A stretch of 64,000 nucleotides of DNA from NCBI GenBank assembly GCA_021325455.1, contig JAJPHD010000013.1:17979-81978 (forward strand), given 5' to 3'. This document shows positions 57,365 to 64,000 of the stretch, in pieces. The position numbers were made by a program, and so were the translations under genes. The stretch's first letter is position 1; every line of letters starts with the position of its first letter. Source of the DNA: Actinomycetota bacterium. Lineage in GTDB: Bacteria; Actinomycetota; Acidimicrobiia; Acidimicrobiales; JAJPHD01. Below the pieces are notes generated by a model that did no database searches, was not told where the DNA came from, and saw only the letters and a program-made list of their open reading frames with translations.

Positions 57365-57844
57365 ATGGGAGTGATCAGGCACGAACCACACGAGTCGACG
57401 GACATAGAGTCGACCCGGGAGCGGCCCGACCGGATGCTGGACCGGATGTGGGACGACTGGTTCACAGCCTTCCCGTTCCGCCGCCCGAGCCTGTGGACCC
57501 GCTGGATGGCCGAAGATGTCATACGTGTGGACGAGTTCCGGGAGGGCGACACGTTGGTGGTGAGGGCTGAGCTGCCCGGCATCGACCCGGACAGAGACGT
57601 GGAGCTGACCGTCTCGGACGGGATGCTGCACTTCAAGGCCCAACGCCGGGAGGAGGAGGAGACCGAGGAGAGGGGCTACATGCGCAAGGAGCTTCGCTAC
57701 GGCAGCTTCTCCCGCACCCTGCCGTTGCCACCGGGTGCCTCCGAGGGCGACGTCAGGGCCAGCTACCGCGACGGGATCCTCGAGGTGCGCATGCCCAACC
57801 CGGCACTGTCCGAGGCCAAGAAGGTGCCCGTCACGAGAAGCTGA
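57365..57844 (+). CDS. Small heat-shock protein (Hsp20), copy 2
   Basis: 159 residues. ATG at 57365 chosen (AGGAGG 8 nt upstream; the ATG at 57359 is too close). Alpha-crystallin domain: FREGDTLVVRAELPGIDPDRDVELTVSDGMLHFKAQRREE, GSFSRTLPLPPGASEGDVRASYRDGILEVRMPNP. A Trp/Arg-rich N-terminal arm (MWDDWFTAFPFRRPSLWTRWM) drives oligomer formation. Divergent from the SufR-like regulator. About 30% identical by eye to copy 1, so not a recent duplicate. Confidence 0.93.
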   Translation: MGVIRHEPHESTDIESTRERPDRMLDRMWDDWFTAFPFRRPSLWTRWMAEDVIRVDEFREGDTLVVRAELPGIDPDRDVELTVSDGMLHFKAQRREEEETEERGYMRKELRYGSFSRTLPLPPGASEGDVRASYRDGILEVRMPNPALSEAKKVPVTRS

Positions 57845-57983
57845 GCCCCGACTGGCACCGGATGGGCCAGGCGACCGTGGCCCCCGTCGAGGCGATCGGC
57901 GTGCCTCAACCAGGATGCGGCGACCAGGTGCTACGGGCTTGCGCCTGTGGGCCCGACCCCTGGCGCCTTATAGTCGTTATCCA

Positions 57984-58616
57984 ATGGGAGAGCCGAGCCC
58001 CTCCGAAGAGTTGCCCGACTGGGAGCTCGCCTTTCGCTTCGCCTCCGGCCGCCTCTGCTTGGCCTTCTGCGCAACCGTCGGCGAGCGCTGGCGGAGGAGC
58101 TTCGAGCGCCTCCGCTCGCCCGCCGACCTCGGGCGCTGGACGGTCGAATCGGGTCTGCTGGCAAAGGCGCCCGAGCTCAGCCAGGCTGACCTGGAGGCGG
58201 CTCGCCAGCTCCGTGAGTCCATCTACCGCTCGGTGCGGGCCTCGATGGAAGAGCGGCCTCCCCGGGCTGACGATGTTGAGATCATCAACTCCTGGGCCGC
58301 TCGACCCGATCTGGCGCCACGCCTTGGCCCCGACTGGACCAAGCACATGAGCCCGTCGGCCAACCCGATAGAGCCAGTGCTATCGGCCATAGCCCGCGAC
58401 ACGGTGGACCTGTTGGGCGGGACAGAGCGACGGCGCGTGCGTGAATGCGCGGCACCGGACTGCTCGCTGCTGTTCGTGGACCGGTCCCGCCCAGGCAGGC
58501 GCCGCTGGTGCGCTGACGGTGCCTGCGGCAATCGCAACCGCGCCGTGACCTACCGTCGGCACCACGGTCCGTCGCGCCCCAGGAGTCGCCGGGACCCGGG
58601 TGCGCCCGGGCGGTAG
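57984..58616 (+). CDS. CGNR zinc-finger protein with ABATE domain
   Basis: 210 residues from the ATG at 57984. The ABATE domain (LAFRFASGRLCLAFCATVGERW, LREAIYRS-like helix around QLRESIYRSVRASM) is followed by the zinc finger VRECAAPDCSLLFVDRSRPGRRRWC with CGNRNRAVTYRRHH. These proteins are thought to bind DNA as stress-linked regulators. TATAGT lies 9 nt before the ATG. A similar TATA..TCGTTAT string occurs at the promoter of the next gene, which could be its target. Confidence 0.88.
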   Translation: MGEPSPSEELPDWELAFRFASGRLCLAFCATVGERWRRSFERLRSPADLGRWTVESGLLAKAPELSQADLEAARQLRESIYRSVRASMEERPPRADDVEIINSWAARPDLAPRLGPDWTKHMSPSANPIEPVLSAIARDTVDLLGGTERRRVRECAAPDCSLLFVDRSRPGRRRWCADGACGNRNRAVTYRRHHGPSRPRSRRDPGAPGR

Positions 58617-58643
58617 CCGGCCGGCCCCGGCGGCAGTGATCGC

Positions 58644-58678
58644 TTGACCTACCCGCCGTCAAACGAGTATAACTCGTT
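58644..58678 (+). promoter_or_regulatory. Promoter with 17-bp palindrome over the -10
   Basis: TTGACC (58644-58649) and TATAAC (58668-58673) are 18 bp apart, and the GTG follows 7 nt after the -10. AACGAGTATAACTCGTT (58662-58678) is a perfect palindrome (7-bp arms, 3-bp centre) covering the -10, as expected for a repressor operator. Confidence 0.6.
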
Positions 58679-58680
58679 AT

Positions 58681-59328
58681 GTGGTTGCCCCTGGCTCCGC
58701 CGACGTGCGCGAGACCTTTCACTGCGCCGTCGCCGGCTTCGTCTCCCTCGTCGATGCCGTTCCCCCTTCCAGGCTCTCCGAGGCGGCCCTGGGCAGCTGG
58801 AACGTCCGCGATCTCATCGGGCACGCCAGCCGGGCCCTGTCGACGATCGAGAGCTATTGCGGACGGACGACCGATGCCTCGTCGCTGGCGGGCCCTGCGG
58901 AATACTTCGCCCGCATTGGGAGCGCCCCGCCGGGGAGTGACGCCCGCCGGCAGCGCGATGCCGGCATCGCCCGACGGGGAAGGCAGGCCGGGGAGGGCCT
59001 CGGGGACTGCCCCGCGGCCGCGGTTCGCAGTCTCGCCGAGCGTGTCCTGGCGTTCGTGGATGCCACGGCCGACGACACGCTCGTGGCCAGCCCGGCCGGG
59101 CAGATGACTCTGGCCGGCTATCTGCCGACGAGAACCTTCGAGCTGGTCGTGCACGCTCTCGACCTGGCCACGGCACTCGCCCTGCCGGTCCCGGAGGCTC
59201 TCCGGCCAGCCATCGCCGCATCGACCATGCTCGCCGCCGAGATAGCAGCCGCCCTGCCGACCGCCCCGGACGTCCTGCTCGCCCTCTGCGGGCGCCGCGG
59301 CCTGCCCCAGGCGTTCAGCGTGGTGTAA
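58681..59328 (+). CDS. Maleylpyruvate isomerase-family (mycothiol-dependent type) protein
   Basis: 215 residues, leaderless GTG start. N-terminal DinB-like four-helix domain: LGSWNVRDLIGHASRALSTIE with the first metal His, and TRTFELVVHALDLATALALP with the second His (VHALDL). Family members use mycothiol for isomerisation or conjugation. The C-terminal lid ends GRRGLPQAFSVV. A strong palindrome over its promoter implies tight repression. Substrate unknown. Confidence 0.8.
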   Translation: MVAPGSADVRETFHCAVAGFVSLVDAVPPSRLSEAALGSWNVRDLIGHASRALSTIESYCGRTTDASSLAGPAEYFARIGSAPPGSDARRQRDAGIARRGRQAGEGLGDCPAAAVRSLAERVLAFVDATADDTLVASPAGQMTLAGYLPTRTFELVVHALDLATALALPVPEALRPAIAASTMLAAEIAAALPTAPDVLLALCGRRGLPQAFSVV

Positions 59329-59420
59329 GTCCGTTTACTTGGGCTCCGGCTCGGGCCAGGGGCCGCCATGGCTGCCGGGGGGAACAGAGCCTCCTCGTGG
59401 CCCCGCGGACCCGGGCGGAG

Positions 59421-60278
59421 CTACAGCAGGCCGGGGATGCTACGGGCCAGCACGTAGCCGGCCAGGGCAATGAGCAGCGCCACGAAGGCATTCGTGAGGA
59501 CGACCGGTCGGACCCGGTCGGCGATGCCCTTACCGACAAAGGTTCCGGCAATGGCTGCCCCCGTGAAGACCGCTATGAGCGTCCAGTCCAGGTGAAGGCC
59601 CGTGCCGGCGCGTGCGGCGAAGGCAACGGCACTGTTGATGGCGATCACCAAGAGGGACGTTCCCACCGCTGTGGGCATGTCGAAGCCGAGAGCCAGGACG
59701 AGCGCCGGCACGATGACGAACCCGCCGCCGACACCGAAGAAGCCGGTGAGCATGCCCACGACAGTGGCGGTGGCGGCGATCTTGACATAGGCCCTGCGGC
59801 GGTCCGTCGAGAGCGGGCGGGCCGCCCTGGTCGGCGGGGCGAGGAGGGCTGTCCCTCCCCCACCAGCGCCTGAAGGGCTGTTGCTCACGGGCTCGGCCGA
59901 AGAGGCCATCCTGCTGGCAGCAGGTCGCCGCCGGCGGGCCATCGCCACAGCCGCCACGATCATCAGGCCGGCGAAGGCGACGAGCAGCACGTGTTGGTCT
60001 ACCGCTGCACTGGCCTGCGTGCCCGCGTAGGAGCCGGCCACACCGAGGAGGCCGAAGACGGTGCCGGCACCGAGACGCACTCGGCCCGAGCGGTGGTGGC
60101 CGGCGGCCCCGGCTGCGGCGGTGAGGCCCACGATGATGAGTGACCCGGCGGTGGCGGCGTGGGCGTCCTGGTGTAGCAGGTAGACGAGCGCTGGGACGGT
60201 GAGGATGGATCCCCCGCCGCCCAAGGCCCCGAGACTGATCCCGATGGCCACTCCGGCGGCGATGGCCTCGGCGAACAT
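59421..60278 (-). CDS. TauE/SafE-family sulfur-compound exporter
   Basis: 285 residues (a GTG at 60281 adds one). Two four-helix repeats: GVAIGISLGALGGGGSILTVPALVYLL and VVGMLTGFFGVGGGFVIVPALVLALGFDMPTAVGTSLLVI, the Gly-rich hallmarks of TauE, separated by a hydrophilic loop. Members export sulfite, thiosulfate or organosulfonates. It lies 157 bp downstream of the rhodanese gene on the same strand, probably the same transcript, matching the tauE plus sulfurtransferase sets controlled by CstR in other bacteria. Confidence 0.88.
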   Translation of the reverse strand: MFAEAIAAGVAIGISLGALGGGGSILTVPALVYLLHQDAHAATAGSLIIVGLTAAAGAAGHHRSGRVRLGAGTVFGLLGVAGSYAGTQASAAVDQHVLLVAFAGLMIVAAVAMARRRRPAASRMASSAEPVSNSPSGAGGGGTALLAPPTRAARPLSTDRRRAYVKIAATATVVGMLTGFFGVGGGFVIVPALVLALGFDMPTAVGTSLLVIAINSAVAFAARAGTGLHLDWTLIAVFTGAAIAGTFVGKGIADRVRPVVLTNAFVALLIALAGYVLARSIPGLL

Positions 60279-60435
60279 CACCCCAGCCGGGCGGCCGGGG
60301 CCCTCCGACCCCGACCGCCCATGCCCCCCCCAATCCGCCCCTCAAGGCGAGGTGGCTGGGAGGAGGTGCCCAACCAGCGGAAGCGCCCCCCGCCGCCGGC
60401 CAGGACTGCCCGCGCCCTCGAACCCGGCTGATCGG

Positions 60436-60762
60436 TCACGCTGCGTCCTCCCTCTCTCCGACGACCAGCGGCTGGCCGCTGTCAGCCCAGGCCTTGGTTC
60501 CCCCGGCCACCGACACGGCGTCGTAGCCAGCCGACGCCGACCACCGTGCCGCCTGCAGCGAGCGGTTCCCCGTGGCACAGATCACATACACCCGCCGGTG
60601 ACGTGGCACCTCGGCTGCCCTGCGGGTCAGCTCGCCCAAGGGGATGAGGCGTGCGCCGGGCACGTGCCCAGTCAGGTACTCGTCGGGCTCCCGTACGTCG
60701 ACCACCGTGGCCCCATCGGCCCTGAAGGCCGCAAACGTCGGGATGTCCACCTCGTTGACCAT
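60436..60762 (-). CDS. Single-domain rhodanese (sulfurtransferase)
   Basis: 108 residues from the ATG at 60762 (GAGGAGG 6 nt upstream; the TTG at 60768 is less likely). VDVREPDEYLTGHVPGARLIPLGEL is the rhodanese opening, and VYVICATGNRSLQAARWSASAGY carries the catalytic Cys loop CATGNR. AVSVAGGTKAWADSGQPLV closes the fold. It transfers sulfane sulfur to thiols. A perfect CsoR/CstR-type dyad lies 17 bp upstream of its start. Confidence 0.93.
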   Translation of the reverse strand: MVNEVDIPTFAAFRADGATVVDVREPDEYLTGHVPGARLIPLGELTRRAAEVPRHRRVYVICATGNRSLQAARWSASAGYDAVSVAGGTKAWADSGQPLVVGEREDAA

Positions 60763-60778
60763 GCTCAACCTCCTCTAT

Positions 60779-60794
60779 ATACCCCCCTGGGTAT
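60779..60794. promoter_or_regulatory. CsoR/CstR-type operator, site 3
   Basis: ATACCC-CCCT-GGGTAT with one more complementary base on each side. It lies 17-32 bp upstream of the rhodanese ATG on the minus strand, over the expected -10 region. Confidence 0.65.
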
Positions 60795-60987
60795 AGAGCA
60801 TACAGCCGTCGGTCTCGTCCCCCCAACTCCCGGCACCTCCTTGAGGCGGGTGATTCTGCCCGGACCGGGAGGGGCTGCTGGGTGGCACGAGGCTCCTGCT
60901 GTGGTGCTTGGACGGGCTGGCGGGTTCCCCTCCCCCGACGGGGAGATGCCCTTGGCGGCGAGCGGTCGACTGGTGGCCGAGCGATGC

Positions 60988-62133
60988 TCAGCTGAGAGTG
61001 CCGCCGACGGTGGTGGAGAACCACTCGGAGGCGAAGAGCGACTTGGCCCGGCGCAGCCACGGCATGAACGGCAGCATGGTGCAATCCGGCGGCCCGGTGC
61101 CGGCGGCCGGGCCGGTGAAGTCACAGAGCAGCAGCGAGCCTGTCTCCCCGGGATCGATGAAGCAGAGCGCCGACATGCGAGGCCTCTTGTCCGTCATCAC
61201 CCCCGTGGGCCCGGTGGCGATGCGATCGGCCGCAAAGCCCCCTTCAAACACGGCCAAGGTGCCCGCCATGCCGACCCGCAGCCCCGGGGCGCCCAGATCA
61301 CCGATGATGGTCACATTGGGGTACTGCGGGTGGCACAGGGACGGGAAGGTGAGCGGCGGCCAGCCGTCGGGACCGGCCAGGGCGGACCCGGCCACGAGGG
61401 GCGGGGCCCGATGCGGTGGCACGATGAACCCGAAGTCGTAGTCGGTGGTGTCCCCCGAGGCTGCCACCAGCCGGTCCTCGGTGATCTCGGCCAGTTGGAA
61501 GCCGCCCCGGAAGGAGACCCCCGCCGCGCCCAGCATGGCCTCGAAGGCGCGCGCCGGGGCGTCACCGAACGGAGCCAGCGGACGGCCCCAGGGGTGGAAG
61601 ACCTCCACGTGGGCTCCGGTTCGCTGCCGCAGCCGGACCGCCAGGTCGAACACCGCGGGCGGGCACCGGTAGGAGGCTTGGGCTGGCCCTACCACCACCC
61701 GCGACCGGGGACCCATCCGGGCCAGCGCATCCCGGCCGGCCAGGGCTCCCCCGAGAGTCCACGGCGCCAGCTCTCCGCACGCCGGGGGGCCGTCGGGCCA
61801 GCCAACCTCCACCCCGGTGGCGACCACCAGCTCGTCATACCCCAGCTCCCCGAAGGAGCCAGCCACCGTGGACTCAGCGACCCGAAGCTCGCTCGCCTCG
61901 CCGGTCACCACCCGCACCCCGGGCACCGTGAGTTCCCGCAGGGGCTTCCGGAACTGGGCCGGCTCGGCCTCCCCGAAGAGTACTGCCACCAGTCCGGGCA
62001 GGAACACGTGCTCGCCCGAGCGCTCAACCAGGGACACCTCGATCTCGGCGCCCTGACCGCGGTGCCGGGCCAGGCGGTTCGCCACCGCCAAACCCCCAGG
62101 GCCGCCACCCACGACGACCACCCGCCGGAGCAT
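60988..62133 (-). CDS. Sulfide:quinone oxidoreductase / flavocytochrome c flavoprotein-like
   Basis: 381 residues. FAD motif RVVVVGGGPGGLAVANRLA, VFLPGLVAVLFGEAEP, YDELVVATGVEVGW, GFIVPPHRAPPLV and NVTIIGDLGAPGLRVGMAGTLAVFEG. Three cysteines at the positions of the sulfide-oxidising thiols are present: C119 (ACGELAP), C157 (YRCPPA) and C324 (SALCFID). It oxidises sulfide or polysulfide and passes electrons to quinone or another carrier. Second gene after a methyltransferase (16-bp gap) under a CsoR-type site. Confidence 0.85.
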   Translation of the reverse strand: MLRRVVVVGGGPGGLAVANRLARHRGQGAEIEVSLVERSGEHVFLPGLVAVLFGEAEPAQFRKPLRELTVPGVRVVTGEASELRVAESTVAGSFGELGYDELVVATGVEVGWPDGPPACGELAPWTLGGALAGRDALARMGPRSRVVVGPAQASYRCPPAVFDLAVRLRQRTGAHVEVFHPWGRPLAPFGDAPARAFEAMLGAAGVSFRGGFQLAEITEDRLVAASGDTTDYDFGFIVPPHRAPPLVAGSALAGPDGWPPLTFPSLCHPQYPNVTIIGDLGAPGLRVGMAGTLAVFEGGFAADRIATGPTGVMTDKRPRMSALCFIDPGETGSLLLCDFTGPAAGTGPPDCTMLPFMPWLRRAKSLFASEWFSTTVGGTLS

Positions 62134-62149
62134 CACCGCACCGTCCGCT

Positions 62150-62770
62150 TCACCCCGGGGGGCGGCGAGCCCGGAGGAGGACGTCGACCGCCTCACGCAT
62201 CTGCCCGTCCTCGGTGACCACCGACCGGCGGACCCGTTCCGCCCTCTCCACGGAGATGCCGGGCAGGCCGTCGAGGTCGGCAACCAGGTCCTCGGGGCCG
62301 AAGAGCAGCTCGGGGTCCTGCGGGCCGCCTACGCCCTCTGTGAGGTTGGTGGTGTCGTGGCCCACCACCACCATCACCCCCCCCGGAGCCAAGGTCTGGG
62401 CCGCCTTCCGCATGACCTTCCTCCGGTCGATGGCAGGAAGCTGCAGGTAGGCGATGACGACGGCGTCGAAGGGACCTTCTGGCAGTGGGTCGGCCACCAC
62501 GTCCCCTGCCACCAGCTCGACCCGCTCGGCAACGCCGGCCTCCTCGGCCAGGGCGGCCGCCCGGGCCAGGCCGGCAGCCGAGAAGTCGACCCCGACCGCC
62601 TGCCAGCCCCGAGACGCCAACCAGACGGCGTTGCGACCCTCACCACAGGCAACATCAAGCGCCTTCCCCGCCGGCAGGGTCTCCAGCTCGGCAGCGACGA
62701 ACCGGTTCGGCTCCGCTCCCCACACCAGGTCGCTGCCGCTGTAGCGGGCGTCCCAACCAGCTGCATCCAT
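62150..62770 (-). CDS. Class I SAM-dependent methyltransferase (TehB/thiopurine-type)
   Basis: 206 residues from the ATG at 62770 (GGAGGT upstream). DAAGWDARYSGSDLVWGAEPN, the SAM motif GKALDVACGEGRNAVWLASRG, VGVDFSAAGLARA, PFDAVVIAYLQLP and LAPGGVMVVVGHD. Members methylate thiols, selenium/tellurium or halides. Being directly upstream of the SQR-like gene under a CsoR-type operator suggests methylation of sulfide or a thiol; this is inference. Confidence 0.82.
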   Translation of the reverse strand: MDAAGWDARYSGSDLVWGAEPNRFVAAELETLPAGKALDVACGEGRNAVWLASRGWQAVGVDFSAAGLARAAALAEEAGVAERVELVAGDVVADPLPEGPFDAVVIAYLQLPAIDRRKVMRKAAQTLAPGGVMVVVGHDTTNLTEGVGGPQDPELLFGPEDLVADLDGLPGISVERAERVRRSVVTEDGQMREAVDVLLRARRPPG

Positions 62771-62807
62771 CCCGACCTCCGTCCTGCTCGTCTTCCCCGC
62801 CCCAAAC

Positions 62808-62823
62808 GTACCCGGCCAGGTAT
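62808..62823. promoter_or_regulatory. CsoR/CstR-type operator, site 4 (degenerate)
   Basis: GTACCC-GGCC-AGGTAT, two departures from the consensus dyad. It overlaps TACGTT (62810 to 62805 on the minus strand), the likely -10 of the methyltransferase/SQR operon. Confidence 0.5.
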
Positions 62824-62999
62824 CGGGTGCGGCCACCCCGGGCCGAAGGCGGGGCCGGCGGGACAGGCCTTGGCACCCCCCCCGCCTGGCGACTCCAGGA
62901 AGGGCACCCCGGCTCCTTGTGTCTGCTGCGGAAGGGCTGGGGGCCACTGGCACCGGCCTGACCGGTCAAAGCCGGCCTCAGCTCCTCAGGAGGACAGCA

Positions 63000-63015
63000 A
63001 TACCCGCGGGGGTAG
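63000..63015. promoter_or_regulatory. CsoR/CstR-type operator, site 5
   Basis: ATACCC-GCGG-GGGTAG, one mismatch in the outermost base. It is 38 bp upstream of the start codon of DUF302 copy 2, beside a TAGAGAAT stretch that could be the -10. Confidence 0.6.
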
Positions 63016-63052
63016 AGAATGGTGCTCGGAAGGAAGAGTGAGGAGGGCGACG

Positions 63053-63460
63053 ATGAGGTATGCCAAGACGGTCAAGCTCCGGCTCAGCTACGACGAAGCG
63101 GTCCCCAAGGTCAAGGAGGCGTTCAGGGCCAGGGGCTTCGGGACCCTCACCGAGATCGACGTGCGAGCCACGCTCAAGGAGAAGCTCGGTGAGCACATGG
63201 AGCCGTACCTGATCATCGGGGCATGCAACCCCGCCCTGGCGAACAGGGCCCTCCGGGTTGAACGCCAGGTGGGGCTGCTCCTGCCCTGCAACGTGGTGGT
63301 CCGCCAGGGAGATGACGGGGTGATCGTCGAGGCCGTCGACGCCTCCATGATCGCCACGGTGCCTGCCAACCCGGACCTCGAGCCCATAGCCGACGAGGCC
63401 GGGCGGCTCATCGAAGAGGCTCTTGAGGACCTGGCCGCCAGTGCGGGCACCGGCGCATGA
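63053..63460 (+). CDS. DUF302 protein (copy 2)
   Basis: 135 residues from the ATG at 63053 (AGGAGGG 5 nt upstream). The same landmarks as copy 1: RARGFGTLTEIDVRATLKEKLG, LIIGACNPALANRALRV and LLPCNVVVRQG, with Cys at 58 and 79. The stop overlaps the start of a thioredoxin as ATGA. The gene order is the reverse of the first locus (here DUF302 then thioredoxin), but the partnership and the operator type are the same. Function unknown; persulfide or thiol chemistry is inferred from context. Confidence 0.88.
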   Translation: MRYAKTVKLRLSYDEAVPKVKEAFRARGFGTLTEIDVRATLKEKLGEHMEPYLIIGACNPALANRALRVERQVGLLLPCNVVVRQGDDGVIVEAVDASMIATVPANPDLEPIADEAGRLIEEALEDLAASAGTGA

Positions 63461-63894
63461 CTCCGGTGGAGACGGTCGCGTGCCCCGCTTGTGGGACGGT
63501 CAACCGGCTGCCCGCCGCGGCCCGCGGCAAGCCGCGGTGCGGCCGCTGCAAGGCACCGTTGCCATGGATCGTGGATGCCACCGACGCCGACTTCGACGTG
63601 CTCGCCGAGGCGCCGGTCCCGGTGCTGGTCGACCTGTGGGCCCCGTGGTGCGGGCCGTGCCGGCTGGTCGGCCCGGCCGTCGGGGCCCTGGCCACCGATC
63701 TGGCCGGCCGACTCAAGGTGCTCAAGGTCAATGTCGATGAGGCCCCGGCAGTGGCGGCTCGGTACCAGGTCCAGGGCATACCTACCCTCTTGCTCCTACG
63801 GGACGGCCACGTAGCTTCCCGTCAGGTCGGGGCGCTGCCTCCTGCAGCTCTGTCAGATTGGGTGCGGTCCCAGCTCGGCGGCGACGCCGCCTAG
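63457..63894 (+). CDS. trxC: Thioredoxin 2 (zinc-ribbon thioredoxin)
   Basis: 145 residues. An N-terminal zinc ribbon (C9, C12, C28, C31: VACPACGTVN, PRCGRCKAP) precedes a thioredoxin domain with LWAPWCGPCRLVGPAV (C65, C68), LKVNVDEAPAVAARYQVQGIPTLLLL and a normal C-terminus. TrxC-type proteins are usually induced by oxidative or thiol stress. Coupled to DUF302 by an ATGA overlap, so the two are made together. The stop is followed 0 bp later by the convergent transposase stop. Confidence 0.93.
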   Translation: MTPVETVACPACGTVNRLPAAARGKPRCGRCKAPLPWIVDATDADFDVLAEAPVPVLVDLWAPWCGPCRLVGPAVGALATDLAGRLKVLKVNVDEAPAVAARYQVQGIPTLLLLRDGHVASRQVGALPPAALSDWVRSQLGGDAA

Positions 63895-64000
63895 TTAGAA
63901 GTTTCCCCGGGCGATCTCCTTCAGCATGTCGATGTCGAGCGCCTGGTCGGCTACGATCTTCTTCAGCCGGCGGTTCTCCTTCCTGAGCTCGCGCAGCTCC
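63895..64000 (-). mobile_element. IS3-family transposase OrfA, C-terminal fragment at the window edge
   Basis: The last 34 codons run from the right edge to a TAA at 63895-63897. ELRELRKENRRLKKIVADQA and LDIDMLKEIARGNF are the Leu-zipper coiled coil and tail seen in IS3-type OrfA proteins. The rest of the element, its OrfB and its ends lie outside the window. The stop abuts the trxC stop, so the insertion or a rearrangement reaches right up to the sulfur block. Confidence 0.8.

Noticed and set aside
1..64000. tRNA, rRNA or CRISPR features
   Set aside because: No T-loop/acceptor pattern, rRNA stretch or regularly spaced direct repeat was found on reading; a covariance-model scan would be decisive.

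Overview
The window is about 70% G+C. It carries F420-type luciferase-like oxidoreductases, mycothiol-type enzymes (a maleylpyruvate isomerase-family protein, a PIG-L deacetylase), an actinobacterial-type valS and many transcripts that appear to start at the start codon. Together these point to an actinomycete, probably a deep-branching lineage such as Acidimicrobiia; that placement is inference. No rRNA, tRNA or CRISPR array was seen.

Layout: (1) 1-9.3 kb: membrane-protein tail; Fur-family regulator with a NicO-like metal transporter and an MFS pump; Tat-exported arylsulfotransferase-like protein; second MFS gene divergent from a PLP racemase/aldolase-like + FAD sugar-lactone oxidase pair; tag. 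(2) 9.3-16.8 kb: a tightly overlapping six-gene operon for a membrane complex of the formate-hydrogenlyase/complex I type (HycD, HyfE, HyfF, HycE, NuoB-like, HyfB), whose soluble subunits have lost the NiFe and proximal Fe-S ligands. (3) 17-25.4 kb: LLM oxidoreductase, EamA exporter with an XRE-cupin regulator, an arsenic locus (arsC, acr3, arsI, arsR), second LLM enzyme, peptidase E, acyl-CoA dehydrogenase. (4) 25.7-40.4 kb: sigma factor fused to an anti-sigma-like membrane tail, csp, divergent cysS/valS, amidohydrolase, lipoprotein, GH38 mannosidase, ChrB-like protein, DedA, and a diiron ferritin-like + IlvC-like pair. (5) 40.5-50 kb: thioredoxin-DUF302-PIG-L operon, a small Cys-rich protein, DinB-like protein, cysteine desulfurase coupled to Hsp20, universal stress protein and small stress genes, quinone oxidoreductase, AlkA. 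(6) 49.6-54.4 kb: a probable NO/nitrosative-stress cluster (DUF59, DUF2249, CbiD, polytopic heme-copper/NnrS-like protein, Asp-type ferredoxin, hemerythrin-DUF2249). (7) 54.6-64 kb: VOC protein, ferredoxin reductase, HTH regulator with Cys motif, Hsp20, CGNR protein, mycothiol enzyme, then a sulfur block (TauE, rhodanese, sulfide:quinone reductase-like, methyltransferase, DUF302, zinc-ribbon thioredoxin) ending at an IS3-type transposase fragment.

Two regulons can be read from the DNA. A CsoR/CstR-type dyad, ATACCC-N4-GGGTAT, sits at five promoters (near 40.5, 42.3, 60.8, 62.8 and 63.0 kb) and ties both thioredoxin-DUF302 modules, PIG-L, the small Cys-rich protein, rhodanese/TauE and the SQR-like gene into one likely reactive-sulfur response. 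A second dyad, TCT-N3-TGCA-N3-AGA (perfect at 54402), marks three promoters of the nitrosative-stress cluster. Neither cognate regulator was recognised in the window. The ligand-less hydrogenase-like operon and the DUF302/thioredoxin sulfur regulon are the strongest candidates for undescribed biology.
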